Notes: generated from the sequence alone by a model not told the origin. A DNA stretch of 64,000 nucleotides from Synanceia verrucosa (GCA_029721515.1 CM056559.1:9962001-10026000), one strand, 5' to 3'; positions 11,015-23,303 are shown, counted from the stretch's first letter. A program made the numbers and translations.

Positions 11015-12797
11015 TTTCACATTGCTCCCTTTTAATTTAATTTTTCTTATTTATTTATTTGAATTTCCATCCTTTGCCCCTAGGCAGGTTGATGTTAACA
11101 TAGTTAATAAAGCAATGATACATTATCAGTAAAAAAGGTGTAAGGTACAATAACAATACGAATGACAGGTACAGTACATCAATATCAAATCAGGAGCCTT
11201 TAATGTCATTATATGACGGTGCATACAACGAAATTAGTACATGGCATAGACAGACAAAAAAATTAATGTTTTATTTATCTATTATTTTTTTTGTGGTCCC
11301 TTTTTTATTTACACTTTGGTTTATGGCTCGGTGTTCAGTGGGAATGGCAGAGGAAGCATCTCATGGTGCAGGGAAACATGTTTCCTCACTGTACATATGA
11401 CAGTGAACACTTTGAATCTTATTGCTATTATTGTCACATTAAAGGTACTTGTGGATTTCTTATGTCAGATTAAGATTCGGGAGCTGGAGGTGAAACTACA
11501 GGAGGAGGAGCACCAGAGAAAGCTGGTCCAGGATCAGGCCAATCAGGTGATTTTTATTTATTTTTGTATCTATTTAAGTCCATTGTTTTACCCACAGTAT
11601 GCTTTATGCTAAATATAAAAACCTGTACATCATTGTGTGTGTTCCTCAGCTTCAGGCAGGTTTAGAGACCAACAGGCTCCTGCTGCAGTCAGTATCACCT
11701 TGCTTGTCCAGCAGACAGTCCAAAGAGAAAAAGTCCTATTCAAAGGTAAAGAAATACAGCCTAAAGGGTTAGTTCAAGATTTTACGTCATCAGTGCACAC
11801 TGAGATGAGCCACAGTTGCATACTTTACACTCCCAAATATAAATTTTCTCTGTGCATCTTACTATTGTTTATGTTTTTATGTCTCTTTCCAGAAATCCTC
11901 TCCACTGCAGTCATCCTACACACAGCCACACTATAGACTGAGCCTCAGAGACGTACCTTTTGTTGCTGGAACGGTAGTATGAGCATCTGTGGATTTAGCT
12001 GTAGAATAAAATGGTATTAGTATAGTCACTTCCCTCACACTGACTCTATCTTGTACTCTGTTCTCCTCTTCCACCAAACTTTCAGTCTGTAGGGTGCAGC
12101 CACTCAGTCCGAGCAAACGTCCAATCAGTTTTGTCTCTCCTGAAGAGACACCAGCCACACCTCTGCAACAGCTGTGTCATCTCTAACAACCCAAACAGCT
12201 ATAAGACGGGTAGTCGCAGATATTCAGAGAGCTCCTCTTCATCCACCTCCACTAGCATGGAGGAGCTGTCAGAGTTGCTGCAAGCACTACAGGAGGAGCT
12301 GCGACTCATGAGCTTGTGAGTGCAGTCACATTAAACTCTATAACGAGTGAATTTCCTCAAATAGTGTCGAATGATATCCTGTGTCTGTGTTGCAGGGAGC
12401 AGGATGAGTTGATGAGGCAGGTGGAGGCCAGTGTCTCTGACGAGGAAAGGAAAGAACTTCAGAGGGAGCAGGAGAGACTGCTGCTGAAAATGGAGAGGAA
12501 AGGAGAGCAGATCAGAAAACTCTACACACATAAAACACAGGTTGGGTTTTACAGAAACTGTTCAGTTCATGCTAAATGTAAGATGTTGTTTTGCTTTACC
12601 CTTTTCCTCATCTCTCTTAGATAAAGAAGTTAAGAAAGGAAGCTAATTCCAGGTGGAACAGTGGCAATGAAAGGAGGATGACCTCCACTAGAGGTCGCTC
12701 TGCTGCTGCAGTCAAAGTTCGACCAGGAGAGAGAAGCAAGAAAAACCTGAAGCTGCTGAGGGACATGAGGGCTCTGCAGAACTCATTACGGACCTGA
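8719..12797 (+). CDS. cep57: Centrosomal protein of 57 kDa, CEP57 (complete, 11 coding exons)
   Basis: CEP57 is a coiled-coil scaffold of the pericentriolar material and spindle that binds microtubules and FGF2 in vertebrates. Exons are 8719-8766, 9120-9288, 9592-9792, 9873-9994, 10543-10659, 11469-11546, 11650-11745, 11893-11973, 12086-12315, 12396-12540 and 12621-12797. They join in phase to 1464 nt, 487 aa (human about 500). Landmarks in order are ILSALRNLQEKLKRLELEK, matching the start of the N-terminal coiled coil; LEKLERLEREY; EEEHQRKLVQDQANQLQAGL; PHYRLSLRDVPFVAGTS, shared with CEP57 rather than CEP57L1; a second coiled coil near residues 360-430; and the C-terminal RPGERSKKNLKLLRDMRAL. 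The short first exon and the 56-aa Pro/Ser-rich second exon are poorly conserved. Part of the first coiled coil (exon 3 end) is divergent and His-rich. The paralogue cep57l1 is the main alternative and is less likely. Confidence 0.88.
10971..11011. repeat. (TA)n microsatellite in a cep57 intron
   Basis: An almost pure TA run of about 40 bases lies in the intron between cep57 exons 10659 and 11469. The rest of this intron holds a LINE-tail-like stretch near 11185-11250 and no exon. Confidence 0.9.
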
Positions 12798-13245
12798 AAC
12801 CCACCAGGAGTTGAACACAGCATTAGTTTGATCCTGTTGGTGCTATCTATCTACCCATAGCCATCATTTCACAAACAAAACAGTGACTTATGATCCCATC
12901 CTTCTACTGTGATAGAAACATGTTTTAAACCAGTCCCACATTGTCCAAAAGTCCACCCAAAGTGTGTTTCATCAAAACTAAATAAGTTTGTCATCACTCT
13001 TGTCATTTTAGTGTCAAATGTCTGCTCAGATAAAAGATAAGTGACTTGTTCTTAATGAATGAAGTGTCTGTACATGAAAGATGTTGCCTCAGACTCTGCC
13101 TGGACTTTCCCTGATGTTTAAGTATTTTACCAGCACAGGGCAGGGATGCTCAGAGTGGCAGCTTTGTTTTTCATGTTGTTTTCTTGCCATTTTACAGTAA
13201 TGGACAACCTAAACTTCTATTGGTGTCAGAAAATAAAAATAATAT
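12798..13245 (+). other. cep57: cep57 3' UTR
   Basis: The UTR follows the stop TGA at 12795-12797. An AATAAA at 13232-13237 is the first plausible polyadenylation signal. No other feature is seen here. Confidence 0.5.
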
Positions 13246-13821
13246 TCCTTTTAAATGAGGAAGCAAATATCTCCTGGTGCTAAAACATAAAACATTGCTG
13301 GGTGGCTTGATAATGACAGATTTCAGCAATGATTAAATTGTTTGATACATATTTCTGCAATTTGATTAAAATGTTGTGATATTGTCACATTGCAGGCTAT
13401 GAGAGTATTTGTAAGTGTTTCTACATATATAGAGGACTGTTATTTTTGGACAATCATAGCTAACATATTTTTGAGTGAAAACATTTCTCTAAGAAATAAA
13501 GTATTTATGTTTTCATATTACTATGGTACAGTGCCGTTTTGTTTATGCTTGTTAGCTTATACATATTGTAATAGTTTGGGTTTGGGGATTTTAGTTTTGT
13601 ATTATTTTAATTATTATTTAATTATTTATAGTCAGGTCTCTCTCCTGGCATTTAAGATAATGTCAGTCAGTCGTTTTAGTATGGTTTTGTATTTGTTTGG
13701 TTGGTAGTTTCTTATTATTTATGTTTGAAAACCGACACAAAGGATGATTTCTTTTCAACACAAAATTATTTTCTTTTTCTTTTCAGTTCAAGGCAATGAT
13801 CGTGTTCCTCAGTTAAAAAAC
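13246..13821. other. A+T-rich spacer, no gene seen
   Basis: An A+T-rich spacer downstream of cep57. The open frame at 13390-13707 is Tyr/Phe/Ile-rich in the way chance frames in AT-rich DNA are, with no motif. Confidence 0.5.
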
Positions 13822-13867
13822 AATATATATATACGTATATATACGTGTATATACACGTATATATACG

Positions 13868-13948
<81 letters not shown>

Positions 13949-13967
13949 GTATATATATATATATATA

Positions 13968-14016
<49 letters not shown>

Positions 14017-14028
14017 TATATATATGTG

Positions 14029-14068
<40 letters not shown>
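13822..14068. repeat. Long TA/TATACG microsatellite (about 245 bp)
   Basis: The stretch consists of TA dinucleotides interrupted by ACG, CACA and TGTG variants, is self-complementary throughout, and could extrude cruciforms. It yields several artefact ORFs of alternating Tyr and Ile on both strands. Confidence 0.95.
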
Positions 14069-14070
<2 letters not shown>

Positions 14071-14179
14071 CGTTGGTCCACAAAAGAAGTCAGTTCCTGT
14101 GTTTAACAAACGAAAAAAAGAACCTGCTGTGGGTAGGTATATAAAGTTTTCTTTAAGAAAAAAAAGAGAGAGAGCAACT

Positions 14180-14546
14180 CACGGCACTCCAACCGAGTCA
14201 CCAGTCAGTACGCTGCTGTCAGTCAGTCAGCCGTTAAGCAGCTGATCGCCCCGTGGGTCATTTCCTACCCACGGGAGGAAGATCGCATGAGGTGGAAAGC
14301 ACGGTGAGGAGAGCGCGGGAATGCTTCCTGGTCAGCGGAGGAGCTCCGATCGGCCCGTAGAATTAACTTTAACCACTTTATGATGAAGCCACTGGATGTG
14401 GGGCTACTCGGGACGGCGTTGTAGACCATGTACTCCGCCATATTGCCGGCGTGACGTCATCTAAATAGTCATTTGCCTCCGCCCCTTTCCAATAAGCAGA
14501 CCCGGGATTGGTCGTCTTTTTGGCCAATCCCAGGGATCGTTACAGT
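14180..14546. promoter_or_regulatory. Orphan CpG-rich, promoter-like block
   Basis: CpG is far more frequent here than in the flanks. Visible motifs are a full CRE (TGACGTCA) at 14452-14459; a YY1-like AATATGGCGG on the minus strand around 14441; a GC box-like CCGCCCC; and CCAAT motifs, two of which (14504-14511 and 14524-14531) form an inverted repeat. A second hairpin has 9-bp arms at 14250-14258 and 14267-14275. On the minus strand ATG at 14441 opens a 58-codon frame (starts MAEYMVYNAVPSS) that stops at 14265. No known gene is recognised. It could be a promoter for a non-coding RNA, the first exon of an unseen gene, or a piece of a mobile element. Confidence 0.4.
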
Positions 14547-15991
14547 ATTTTCCAGTGAGCATGTTCATCAGAATAAAATCAAATAGACCTTAATACAAAC
14601 TTTAACCACAATTTTAAGGCTTTGCGTTTCTTTACATTGTTTTATACTAAATTTACCTTTATCCCTTCAAGCACACTCATTTGATCCACATTATCCAGAC
14701 AAATAACACTAAGTGATAGACTTTTAATAAGTAATAAATGTGTTTTTTCATTTGTCAGTAGAATTATTCTACTCTTTTTTTGACCCCAAACTGGTCTTAA
14801 CAATCATTTAATCTAAATAATCATGTGGACACAGAAGACCAGCAGCGGATTACCATGGAAACACAAAACTCAAAAATCAAAGCATTTACTGAACCAGGTT
14901 CTGTGTGGTCCTGTGATCTCATGGCATCATTCTCTCCATAAATTACATCACTTAGCTCAATCCTCTGCATTGGCAATGTTTCACTCGATCAGATGTTAAT
15001 ACTTTGGATGTAGCAGCTCAAATATGACATTATATTAAATTACATAGTATGCTTTGCCTGTAGTGCATGTATTGAGCTAACACACAATAATAATAAATGT
15101 GTTTTCTCTATAAGTAAACGACTCCCAATAGATTCCAAGTGACTCTTCATTTGTTTGCATGCAACATAGTAAGGAATCAACACTTTCACCCTTGGTTATA
15201 ATTTAAATATGCAGTATATCACTAAAAATGAACTAAACTCAAAGTAAAAAATATAAAAGTACTTATGTATGGATATTTTGGTGAATTTGAGTTTCATCTG
15301 ATGCCAGAAAGCAAACGGCTCCTTTTTACTTTTCTCATCCATTTTACTTGCAGTTCAGTTTTTTTGTAAAACATCAAAACAAGCATCTCATCCATCAATT
15401 CATAACCCTGCATATGTCACATGTAATAGCTTATACTGACTATTAAAGGTGCTTACTTTGATTCTTGGAGTAATACTTGTGTATTTACAAGGAGCTTTCT
15501 ATATATGAAAGCAGGCATAGTTAAAAAAAAAAAAAAAATCTTTGGAAATACTTAGAGGTGCACGTGGCCCCTTGACAACCCATTTCAATTTACATGGTGA
15601 GAGGAAACAAAGATGAATAACTCATGAGTGTGCAGTTGATCACGAGGCCTGAGTCAGTGACCTGTCCGTAAAAGAACCGTCACCTGCAGGTGTGTCTCAC
15701 ACCGCGACGACACCCCAGGTCGGGACAGGAGTTCAGACATCTGATCCTTACTGCAGAGGACCTCGTGTCACATCACTGTTAACCAGCCTGGATTGTGAAG
15801 GCCGGATGAAAATGACACCTGTAACCAGAGTCCTTTGTTTGTGTGGAGGTCAGGTGTGATAAAATCGGTCTGCTGGCTCACTTATTAAGAGCCCAGTCCA
15901 CACTGACCTAAATGACTAGCCTATGACTAACCTGTTTGGATTCTCATTTCATGTGTGCATTTTTTCCCAGTCTTTAAAAGTTGTGCTTCCA
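14547..15991. other. Intergenic, nothing recognised except probable ccdc195 3' UTR
   Basis: The right-hand part (to 15991) should include the 3' UTR of the minus-strand CCDC195-like gene. No coding frame, tRNA or clear mobile element is seen. A poly-A run of 16 lies at about 15523-15538. Confidence 0.4.
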
Positions 15992-17415
15992 TCAGGAATC
16001 TGTCTCAGTTATGGAAGCCAGCTCTGTGATTTTAGGCACCTCCTGTTGTTTAGTCAGAACGGGCCGGTTGGTGTAAATGTCGTCCACAGGTAGGAGGAAT
16101 GTGACGGTTTTTACCTTGGCCCTGAAAGATGAAATAAATCCTACGTGTTATGGACAAACCGCGGAAAAGCAGTAAAGTGGAAACAATTGTGTTACAGGCC
16201 TCTGTACCTGTTTTTGTGTACATATTCCTGCAGCGAGTGCCGGTTAGTATTTTTTTCCACTTTTCCTCTGGCTGAGTTACCAAAGATGTCACTACCATGC
16301 TGGATGTTTTCATGCAGTCTCCCCCATCCAGAGTCACTGGGCTGAGTCTTGTCAGGCCTCCCCTCCGTCATGGTCACACCAGACAGGTTGGAGCTTATCG
16401 AGTACCTTCGTACTGTCATGACAGTGTTCTCTGGGAAATAACACAAACACTGGAATGTATGAAGTCTACTACAGTGCAGCTATAGATATGGAAAGAAAAC
16501 AACACATATTTAAAAATGTCATCACTTTCCATGTCTTTAAATCATAAAATAAACAAGTTTTCTTATACTTCCATTTTGTTTCTGTGTATTTTCATAATTA
16601 TGTGCGTTCCAATACTACCATACTATCTATGATGTCAGAGAATTATTTGGCATTTCAAAATACATGCAGTATGCTAAAACTACTAGGATAACCATCTGCA
16701 TTTTGTTGCATTTTGCAGTTTACAAGCCAGCACGCTTTGCTGCTTATTCATTATCAGATCCTGCAGCAAGATGCTCAAAGGCCAAGGTGCAGTGTTACGG
16801 CGTCCCAATTGTATTTAACTGCATGCTCTGTAAATGCAGTTGTACTAAAATTCTGAAGAAAAATATACGATTCAGCTGCATATGATTATTTGAGCATTAT
16901 TTATTTTAATATATCTCTTGTGAGACCTCCAAGTTTGATAGTAAACTCGAGGAATGTTCCTTGATAATTGAATTGAATTTGGTCAATTAAAAGTTAATTA
17001 CATGTTATATTACATTTTTCCCAATTATTTTACCTTACAACATTTAACGGATCACTGTACTAGCCTATATAACTATGAGAGTTTGATAATAGTCATAACC
17101 GCCTGTGCAGTAACACTTAAGGCCCGAGCGGACTGTGAAACAGGTCCGCAAGGGACCTATTGAAACCCTTGTCCTACCTTTGTATTGCCTCTCCAGGACT
17201 GGCGCAGACGCATTACGCCTCAGGTTCACATAGGGGTTTTCCTCCACTCCTGCCTGCTGCTCTGCTGCTGGAGACACCGGGCTGCCTCTCCCTGGCACGG
17301 CCCCAGATGCCCGGTGACCGTGGTCTCCTCGCAGCTCCCGGTTCTCCGCCTCCAGCTTCTTGATTTCATCGCGCATCTCCATGATGACGTGCGCCAAGCT
17401 GCGGCTGCTCTCCAT
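15992..17415 (-). CDS. ccdc195: CCDC195-like small coiled-coil protein (3 coding exons)
   Basis: Coding exons are 17415-17178, 16430-16208 and 16121-15992. They join in phase to 591 nt, 196 aa, with good acceptors (TTTCCCAG, TCTTTCAG) and donors (GTAGGA, GTACAG). Residues 1-32 form a short heptad-rich helix (HVIMEMRDEIKKLEAENREL). A Gly/Pro/Ser-rich stretch follows, then LRRNASAPVLERQY, TVMTVRRYSISS and near the end KVKTVTFLLPVDD. These match, in order, elements I remember from human CCDC195 (RAEINKLEKENQ, MIVRRYSISS, KIKAVSFLLPVD), a protein of unknown function. An in-frame ATG at 17484 would add 23 residues, but the shorter start aligns with the human one. Frames on the opposite strand over exon 1 are shadows caused by high GC. 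Confidence 0.72.
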
Positions 17416-19575
17416 GGCGCTGCTGCTGCGCTGCCAGTACCACGGCTTCCCAAAAACCTCTCCGTGCTCCTGGGGTTTAAACATCCTGACCTGCTCCCTA
17501 AAACGCTTCTGTGGTCCTGTCGCTGTTGTGCGCGTCTCAATCTCAGTCCAGATCTTGTTCTGGGGGAGATTATGTCGCCTTTCACCACTTATCCAGCTGA
17601 AAGGGCTCCGGTGATCAGCCAGCAGCGCAATAAGGATGTTTTATTCATCAGCCCCGGAGTCCAGTTTCAGGAAAAATAAGCAGGGGGTCGGAAATGAAAT
17701 GTGCACTGGCACTGCTCCAGAGAGGGAAACCTAGACCTGCAGGACCTCTGAAGAGTTGAGAGCTAAGTTCTTCATGTGGAGCAACTTCATGTTCCAGCTC
17801 AAGAGAACATCCGATTTTTTCTCTGGGCACCTGCTTCTTGTAATGCCCATGTCTCTGCTGGGATTACAATGTCCTCCGTATGAAATATTAATTACATCTG
17901 TCAGCAAAGATAAATCTAGGAGGGAAACGGAAGGGAAAAAGAGCACCTTGATGCTCTGATATCTTTTAAATAAACCATTTAAAAAATGACCAAATTGATC
18001 AATTGTACATGTATAAGACTAGATTTATAGAGTAAAACTTCCTCTCATGCGAAGACAGGGATGGATGGAGACATAGCCTCTAATTAAACGTTCCACTGTG
18101 TCCTCAGTGTGCATGTTAAATTAGAATAAAATAGAATAATTTTGAACTGATCCCCCATCGGTGGGAATTCACCTGCTACAGCAGCATAAACAACAATAAT
18201 GAAATAATAGAATAAGTAATAATAATAATTGCAGTAAGTTAAATATGAAGTATAAAAATAGACATAAAATAAAATAGACGTCACAGAAATATATACATAT
18301 ATAAATCTGTTATTTGATAAAGGCAGAGGTCAAGGGGTCAACCCAGTGATGACGGGCAGGGAATGGAAAATAATAAGATAATAGATAATAAGAGAAGAAA
18401 TCACTGCAATGGACATCAAATACAGATGGAGTGAACACAAAAGAGAAAACCACAGATAATTACAGTCAGTGGGGCCTCCATAGCTGGGGTTGTATGGTCA
18501 GAAGCTCATGTGGCCACAGGTTGTAACCCATAGTGAATACACTAGATGGGTTTCAGAGTAGCTGAGCTGAAAAGAGGTGCCCACACACTTTTATTATAAA
18601 GAATATAATGTGAAAAATGGAAATATTCCCAGTAGAGCCATTTGCTGGCAGGTTTGAGATATTTTGTCATTTGTGACCTGCACTGCATGACACTGGCTCA
18701 GCAACCTGACCCTGTCGGAGTCTCAGTCACTGGGAGGGAGACAGGCGTCTGTAGAGAAGAGAAACCCAATCAGCCCCCTCTTTCTGGTTCACAAAATAGG
18801 CTGCAGAGAGGGAGGGAGGAGAGAGAGATGAGACACAAGGAGAAATACTGATGAGTTGGAAGGAGAGGAGGTTGTGAAGAAGAGGCAGGAGGTCAGTGAA
18901 ACGCAATCTGCTGCACCTCAGGTGTGCAACTACAGTGGGAGAGTGAAGAGGCAGAAAGAAATGTGTCAGCTGTCTTGTTTGGCAGAAAGGAAAACAGATG
19001 AATGAGAAAGAGAGAGAGGCATACTGCCTTTTACTACCAGCTGTACATTAAGGGACACCTGACCTCTTTTTATGCACAGCGCTGCGACACCAGGCTTAGC
19101 ATCAATAAATAAACAACCACTCTGCTGCTCGCTTTCTGCATGGTCAGTAATTATACCTGACTATTGGAAAAATCTGACACCAGATCACATGGAAAAGTGC
19201 TCTTTGTCTGTCATTTCACTTTCAATGAAACCTCAGCCACAAGTGTCATACATGGTGCCTTCTCACAATGGTTTGTCAAAAGTTTCTGCAACACTTCCAG
19301 CCATATTTGCTGCTTTTTCAGTTTCCGTTTGAATCAAAGCCTACTTGCTGAAACATGGCATCTATAAATCAACATTTCACTGTAACGTCTTCATGCTGCT
19401 GCACTGTGTATAACATGGTTTATGACACAGATGTTATCCTTCAGCTTAAGCAGTAATAATGTAGACAAATCTCCAGCACACAGTAGCTAGATACAAAATA
19501 CTGATTTTGTGTATGAGGAAATGTGGCTACTTTGCAAGGAAAACATCTGAACTTAAATATGGCATATTAAAATTA
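17416..19575. other. ccdc195 5' flank and intergenic DNA
   Basis: The first 250 bases, moderately GC-rich, are the likely promoter and 5' UTR of the CCDC195-like gene. The rest is A+T-rich or GA-rich simple DNA (GA-rich at 18730-19020) without a supported gene. Confidence 0.4.
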
Positions 19576-19587
19576 CAGCAAAGACTT

Positions 19588-19886
19588 CCATCCATCATCT
19601 ATCCTCATAGGGTCGCAGGGGGCTGGAGTCTATCCCAGCTGTCTTAGGGCGGAAGGCAGGCTACACCCTGGACAAGTCGCCACCTCACCTACGATCAATT
19701 TAAATTAGCCAGTTAACCTAATCCCCATGCATGTTTTTGGATGGTGGGAGGAAGCCGGAGAGAACCCACGCAGACACGGGGAGAACATGCAAACTCCACA
19801 CAGAAAGGCCCCGGGCCCGGGATTCGAACCCCATACCTTCTTGCTGTGAGGCGACAGTGCTAACCACTACACCAGCGTGCCGCCCG
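19588..19886 (-). mobile_element. tRNA-derived SINE, copy 2
   Basis: This is the same family as the copies at 3861-4227 and 34716-35081, in the same orientation as the first. It is bounded by a perfect 12-bp duplication, CAGCAAAGACTT, at 19576-19587 and 19887-19898. It is about 65 bp shorter than copy 1: the segment holding the CAGGGCACATAGAGACAGAC-like part is missing. The B-box region (GGGATTCGAACCCC on +) is intact here. Confidence 0.85.
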
Positions 19887-19898
19887 CAGCAAAGACTT

Positions 19899-21506
19899 GT
19901 GTTCAGCAAATTAGTTCATTAAGTGAATGAATAATGATTAGTATAATTTTCAAACTAAGTCGCTCTTTTTCGCACACTAGTAAATAGTGTGGTTGGGATG
20001 TCAGTTATAGTGGAAAACAGACTGGACAGTGAAGATGTGAAGCATGTTATTATCCATGGTAATGAAAATGTCTGGAACAAGAGAGACCAACACAAAACCA
20101 TCAAGCCTCAAGGCTCCATCACAAATCATTTGACTTCAGACTTCATTCTGACTCCTCTGAATCAGTGATTGGAGACAAACAAGTCTGTCTGTTTAGCAAC
20201 AGCCTTTCTGAGGAGTTTACACTGGATATTTAGCAGCCAAAAAAGCACTGCCCTGTGGCAACAATACAAGGGCCTCTACATGAACCCACAACCAAATTTA
20301 TGCTCAGGTAAAATGAGAGCTGGAGACGTCCATTCAAGTCAAAACTTCTGATTTATTGCACAAGATAAAACTCAATAAAAATAGCCCTGCCTATGGAAGA
20401 AAAGAAACAATAATTAGTTTTAAGACAAAGTTGTTTTTTTTTAATAATGCACCATTCACAAATATTTAAAAATACAGGTAGTGTGAACGACCAATTACAA
20501 TAATATGAACCAAAACAGGATAATAAAAAGATGATCAGACAGGGCACCATGGGAAGATTATACTGCAAAACCTAATAGAAAGCACATGCACACCATAATC
20601 ACTGCAAATCATTACAAAAGACACTGCAACAATTGAAGTAAATTTACAGACTACTTTAGGCGCTAACCACTCTTCAAACCTACCACAATACATGCAAAAA
20701 TGGGTACCTGTACCACGAAGATCCTCCCGATGCCTGACACCCTAACAAAACAAAATACAAAATAAATACTCGGTTAATACTCGGTTGATTCACACAATAA
20801 AATTCAAAGCAACTGTGATAGACGGCTTATGGTGAGCTGGTTTAAGTCCACACAAATCAGTAGTTCTGAGTCAACAACTTGCCATAGTTATGATGGCTCT
20901 CGACAGCGTATTTATGCGGGTCAATGTAAACAGAAACTTTTTTGAAAACTATGATGTGTGCACGATGTTATTTTGGAAAACGGAGGGAAGGAAATATTCG
21001 CTTATCAAAATACCCTGCTATGTGTAAACGTAGCCACAGACAAAGAGGCACTAATTGCTCGCAGCTGTCCTTATAAAGAGGGGGAAATCTCTCTGGATCT
21101 GCACACCTGCCTGCTAAACCATTTGTTCAACACTATATGTGGTTGTGTATTCATATCAGAGATGCTCCATTGACTGTTTAATTAGTATGAGTTTATATTT
21201 TCTTTACATTTCTCAGAGGCTGATTCATATTCTTCTCTCCTGACTGGGAGGTATGAATTTTCACATTTAAGAATTTAAAGACATGTTACAGTTTAAAATA
21301 ATGATCTGATTTTGAAAGAAAAGTACATTTTTGTGTGACTACATATTTCCATTTAAGTGCTTCTTTCATATTTAATGAAATCATGTTCAGGGTTTGTTCA
21401 ATAAAAACAAGTAACTTTTGATGGTTGTATGGAGATGTGAGTTTATGCTAGTGTGTGTTTGTGTTTAAACTGAAGGTTTCACATTTTAAAAGATAACACA
21501 AGTGGT
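19899..21506. other. Intergenic, nothing recognised
   Basis: A+T-rich DNA with short frames on both strands. None has a family motif, good splice sites or a plausible start context. Confidence 0.5.
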
Positions 21507-23061
21507 CAGGGCCGGTTTTTGATATGGGCGAAATGGGCTGTTGCCCAGGGTGGCATTGTGGAGGGGGCATTGTAAAAATTCTCACCAATCGGTTTTCTAC
21601 TGCCCCTTTGCGGGGAGTAACTTGCCGTCCAGGAGAGAGGGGCAGGCCGGCTCTCTGGAGCGGCCAGAAGAGGCATCTAAAGCTGGGCAGACACTGTGCG
21701 ATATTTTCAATCGCTGCACTCAGCTCCAGCTCAAACTGCACAACTAAATCACAGAGTTCACTAGTTTGCAGCTTAAGATTCACATGCTAACACTGTACGG
21801 CCCGATGCTCTGAATGCAGCCTGACTGCTCACACTGTACGTCCATACACGGCAAGTCAGACTCTTTTTTTGGCCGGTAGTTGTGGCGGAAACAGTGCTGC
21901 AACTACCAACTTTTCTGTTTTATTCCCCGAGAGCTTTCCTTTCTGCCTCTCCTTCAGCTCCCTGTCATCAGATGACAGCACGACTCAAATGAAAACACTC
22001 GTGCTCATGGGGGCGTGCACTGGAGCGCTTATAGGCCTAGTTTGTGTGGGGTGAGTGGAGGGGAGATGAAGGAGCTTTTGAAGATTTATTTGATATGATG
22101 TTATGTGTTAACCAAATAACATATTAAATCATATGTTTAGCTGTGTGATGATAAGTGTGATGTTAAGTTGATTCAATACAATTCCCAGCAACCCAGCATT
22201 TTATTGCGTGATGACGTATGAAACGGACCAGAGAGGAAAATTGTCGGGCCTAGACGAGAAAACTGTTGGGCCTAGAGTGTTGGAATATGCAAATATGTAA
22301 GTTGCCCTTTTGTTCACTAAAGGAGAGTGTCTGCACTCCATCAAGTCTCGCCTCGTTATTTTCATAGTTGCAAGTTGAAAGTTGCAAGATGAGCGTCACT
22401 GATCGTATAAATTATTCACGCACAAACAGCTGTTAAACACAGAAATGTCATGTAATAATAATAATAATTGGATTATTGTCACTGCAGCAGCATTGGGAAG
22501 TCGGCGTTTGTGTAAATCAGAACCCCCGTGAAGTCGGATCTCCACCTCGGAAAGTCGGATTAATCTCACCAACCAGACATAGAATTCACGAATTCATGCT
22601 ATCTGCTACATGTTTTCTTGTAAGGCTGGAAGAGCTGGGAGCACTAAACTTTGAGGTTACATTGAGCTGTGCTCCAAGTTCCGACTTCCAGTGAACTCAC
22701 CATAAGGCAAACTGTCACTCCCCAGGGTCCTAAAGAGTAACTGGCAGCAGTCTGTGTCTGTTGATCATCAGACCATTGTCTTATTGAGTATAATAATAAT
22801 AATACATTAATATATTGATGATGGACATGAATAAAACCTAACTTACACAAAAATAATTTATTGAGTTATTGAAAAACTATCATTGTAGAACTGGTAACCC
22901 GTAGTGGTTTTCTTGTTTTATGTAAGTTATCATTCAGTATGGTTCAAACAACATTGCACAACAAATTGTTTGTACAATGAAATATGTTGATGTACAAGCT
23001 TGGGGGAGTGGGGGCGGGGGGGGGGTTAGGACCGCCCCTCCATAGGTTAGGACCGCCCCTG
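21507..23061. mobile_element. Decayed DNA-transposon-like region
   Basis: The left end reads CAGGGCCGGTTTTTGATATG and the right end, reverse-complemented, CAGGGGCGGTCCTAACC. These are similar imperfect terminal inverted repeats of the CAGGGCCGG type seen at many fish DNA transposons. The interior includes AGCTGGGCAGACACTGTGCGA and similar dispersed-repeat phrases but no transposase frame. A short tandem duplication of GGTTAGGACCGCCCCT lies at the right end (about 23028-23061). Single-element status over the full 1.55 kb is uncertain. Confidence 0.35.
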
Positions 23062-23149
23062 CACGTTGTGAGGTCATAAGTTGAATGACATCATGATGCT
23101 CCACATGTTCCATCCACCTTGATGACATCTTAAGGTTCCAGAACTGAAC

Positions 23150-23303
23150 ATTAAAGAGGAGAGTATTAGAGCTGAACTCCTCATTTCACTGTCTTCACAA
23201 CTTGAGTGCAGTCAGAGAAAGAGCTCTTCAGTTTTCAACTGTTCAGCAGACAAACTTGTTCATCACCTTGCATCCCCACCTTGCAGAGGCTAAGTGATTG
23301 TTG
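23150..23303 (+). other. Candidate 5' non-coding exon of the tandem-repeat gene
   Basis: The sequence ends in a strong donor, TTG then gtaagtcc, at 23304. The next acceptor candidates are at 23495 (CTAACAG) and 23517 (GCAAAAG). The upstream limit is arbitrary; no TATA box is evident. There is no long ATG frame inside. Confidence 0.35.

Noticed and set aside
13390..13707. 105-codon + ORF
   Set aside because: It shows the composition of AT-rich chance DNA, with no motif, splice signal or start context.
13744..14245. Several Tyr/Ile-repeat ORFs on both strands
   Set aside because: They are translations of the TA microsatellite.
17160..17679. + strand ORFs of 67 and 164 codons
   Set aside because: They are antisense shadows of GC-rich exon 1 of the CCDC195-like gene.
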